Shown one piece after another: positions 22,189 to 23,330 of a DNA stretch of 23,330 nt. A program made the translations under genes and the position numbers. The notes under the pieces were generated by a model. The model was given only the letters and a program-made list of their open reading frames with translations, did no database searches and was not told the DNA's origin. The stretch is from Methanosarcinales archaeon (GTDB lineage: Archaea > Halobacteriota > Syntropharchaeia > Alkanophagales > Methanospirareceae), in the NCBI GenBank assembly GCA_030621945.1, contig JAUXGS010000001.1, positions 1-23,330 on the forward strand, in the 5' to 3' direction. How positions within the stretch are numbered: position 1 is the stretch's first letter; every line of letters starts with the position of its first letter.

Positions 22189-23192
22189 TTAAACTTAGAA
22201 TGAATAAACCGTTAGAAAGATGCAAATTGGAAAAGACTCCTGCTGTTACAGACCCACGATACGGCTGTGCACCAGAAGCTCGCTCGATAGAAGAGCATAT
22301 CGATAAAGGCGTGGTGATTATAGATAAGCCTGCGGGTCCAACCTCCCATGAGGTTGTTGCGTGGGTGAAAGAGATATTGAAGATAAATAAGGCGGCGCAT
22401 ACAGGAACACTTGACCCGAAGGTCACGGGAGTGCTGCCTGTTCTGCTCGGAGCGTCAAGGAAGTTAGCCGATACTTTTGTTAGCGATAAGGAATATGTGT
22501 GCCTGATGAAGCTGCACAGAGAGGTTAGCGAGGATAAGCTGAGGAAGGTGAGTGGTGAATTCGTGGGTGAGATATACCAAAAGCCGCCGCTGAAGTCCGC
22601 GGTCAAGAGGCAGATAAGGACAAGAACCGTGCATTACATCGAGCTAAAAGAGATAGAGGGTAAGGATGTGTTGATGAAAGTGGGTTGCGAGGCAGGAACG
22701 TACATAAGAATGCTTTGCCATCACATCGGGCTCGCATTAGGGATAGGTGCGCATATGTCGCAGTTGCGAAGGACGAAATCATATCCCTTCGGTGAGGATA
22801 CTCTTACGAAATTGCAAGACTTGAAAGATGCGTATGTCTTTTTTGAGGAAGGGGACGAGAGCCTTCTACGGGGACTCATCATGCCAATGGAATACGCGGT
22901 CGGGCATCTTCCGTGTATAATTGTAAAGGATAGCGCGGTTGATGCGATATGTCATGGTGCGGACCTCGCCGCCCCAGGGATTTCAAGGATAGAAGAAGGA
23001 ATAAATATGGGAGATCCTGTGGTAACATATACAGTGAAAGGGGAAGCGGTAAGTCGGGGCGAAGCAACGCTGAACTCGGAAGATATGTACAAAGCTGAAA
23101 AAGGTATATGTGTAGAAACAAAGAAGGTACTTATGAAGCCCGGGATATATCCAAAGGGATGGAAGCGTAAAGCCGAGGTGGCTGAGCGGTAA
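22185..23192 (+). CDS. cbf5: tRNA/rRNA pseudouridine synthase Cbf5
   Basis: A 335-residue TruB-family enzyme, the catalytic subunit of H/ACA ribonucleoproteins that convert uridine to pseudouridine in rRNA and help modify U55 of tRNA. The catalytic motif HTGTLDPKVTGVLPV places the active Asp at 77; KPPLKSAVKRQIRTR and EAGTYIRMLCHHIG are the usual core motifs. A PUA domain at about 245-325 (CIIVKDSAVDAICHGADLAAPGI...GDPVVTYT) ends the protein. The ATG at 22185 overlaps the preceding stop by 4 bases; an ATG at 22200 is also possible. The last seven codons and the stop lie inside the tRNA-Ser gene that follows. Confidence 0.95.
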   Translation: MIKLRMNKPLERCKLEKTPAVTDPRYGCAPEARSIEEHIDKGVVIIDKPAGPTSHEVVAWVKEILKINKAAHTGTLDPKVTGVLPVLLGASRKLADTFVSDKEYVCLMKLHREVSEDKLRKVSGEFVGEIYQKPPLKSAVKRQIRTRTVHYIELKEIEGKDVLMKVGCEAGTYIRMLCHHIGLALGIGAHMSQLRRTKSYPFGEDTLTKLQDLKDAYVFFEEGDESLLRGLIMPMEYAVGHLPCIIVKDSAVDAICHGADLAAPGISRIEEGINMGDPVVTYTVKGEAVSRGEATLNSEDMYKAEKGICVETKKVLMKPGIYPKGWKRKAEVAER

Positions 23193-23270
23193 GGCGCAGG
23201 CCTGGAACTCGTAAGGTCAGATAGCCTGTGTTTCGAAAGGAACTCAAGGGTTCAAATCCCTTCCTCGGCG
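23172..23270 (+). tRNA. tRNA-Ser(GGA) with a 15-nt intron
   Basis: The acceptor stem GCCGAGG (23172-23178) pairs with CCTCGGC (23263-23269), with discriminator G and no encoded CCA. The anticodon stem CAGGC (23197-23201) pairs with GCCTG (23224-23228) and the loop reads CTGGAA-A, so the anticodon is GGA (Ser). A class II variable arm GTTTC-GAAA-GGAAC and a T-arm AAGGG-TTCAAAT-CCCTT complete it. The intron 23208-23222 sits at the canonical 37/38 site. CTGG and TCAG form the 4-bp central helix, flanked by the bulges AAC and ATA, with a GTAA inner loop: a full bulge-helix-bulge for the archaeal splicing endonuclease. The first 21 bases overlap the cbf5 coding end. Confidence 0.93.
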
Positions 23271-23279
23271 AAACAACAC

Positions 23280-23305
23280 TTTTTCTTTTCAGAAGAGAAG
23301 AAAGA
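23280..23305 (+). terminator. Possible hairpin after the tRNA
   Basis: TTTCTTTTC at 23282-23290 pairs with GAGAAGAAA at 23295-23303 (one G-T pair) around AGAA. The T-rich left arm lies 10 bases past the tRNA. It could mark the 3' end, either as a T-run terminator or as a hairpin; the evidence is thin. Confidence 0.25.
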
Positions 23306-23330
23306 AAACCTGTGCTAAAAGAAAAATGAG

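Noticed and set aside
1..23330. CRISPR arrays, insertion sequences or integrase genes
   Set aside because: No regularly spaced repeats, transposase or integrase motifs, or terminal inverted repeats were found, so transfer of the respiratory island is argued only from sequence affinity.

Overview
The window comes from an archaeon of the methanogen/ANME-like Euryarchaeota. The grounds are an archaeal MCM helicase, aIF1A, a RIO kinase, a Dim2/Pno1-type KH protein, Cbf5, a tRNA-Ser with a bulge-helix-bulge intron, CofH (coenzyme F420 synthesis), a methanogenesis-marker-2-type AIR-synthase-like protein, and TATA-box promoters. A lineage such as Methanophagales (ANME-1) or Syntrophoarchaeia would fit, but that placement is inference.

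Layout. 1-796 (+): the end of an unidentified gene, a two-helix membrane protein and a DsrE-like protein. 853-2311 (-): the three-gene arvA-arvB-arvC (oapABC) cluster for the small GTPase linked to archaeal vesicle formation. 2505-5501 (+): a ribosome and housekeeping block with aIF1A, RIO1 kinase, a Dim2-like KH protein, protein-L-isoaspartate methyltransferase and a short archaetidylserine decarboxylase. 5612-16393 (-): an accessory respiratory island. 16637-18742 (-): MCM. 18859-23192 (+): HAD phosphatase-like protein, methanogenesis marker 2, CofH, a decayed two-gene remnant and Cbf5. 23172-23270 (+): tRNA-Ser(GGA) with a 15-nt intron; it overlaps the 3' end of cbf5.

The respiratory island is the most distinctive part. 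In transcription order it encodes an HdrA-like multi-cluster iron-sulfur protein, a TorD-type chaperone and a cysteine-rich Lrp/AsnC regulator. A regulatory region with palindromes and direct repeats follows, then a Tat-exported PsrA/PhsA-type molybdopterin oxidoreductase with its four-cluster subunit. A GC-rich structured spacer comes next, and last a Tat-exported formate dehydrogenase with its four-cluster subunit and a DmsC-type membrane anchor. The formate dehydrogenase resembles the epsilonproteobacterial FdhA family, but with Cys where those enzymes carry Sec. Together the genes suggest an outward-facing electron chain linking formate to polysulfide or thiosulfate, as in Wolinella sulfur respiration. 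The two catalytic subunits have almost the same Tat leader, one TorD chaperone is present, and only one membrane anchor is seen. Oddities include a Cys-to-Gly change at a cluster ligand of the formate dehydrogenase FeS subunit, and an HdrA-like protein whose FAD and MvhD-like domains have lost their key motifs.
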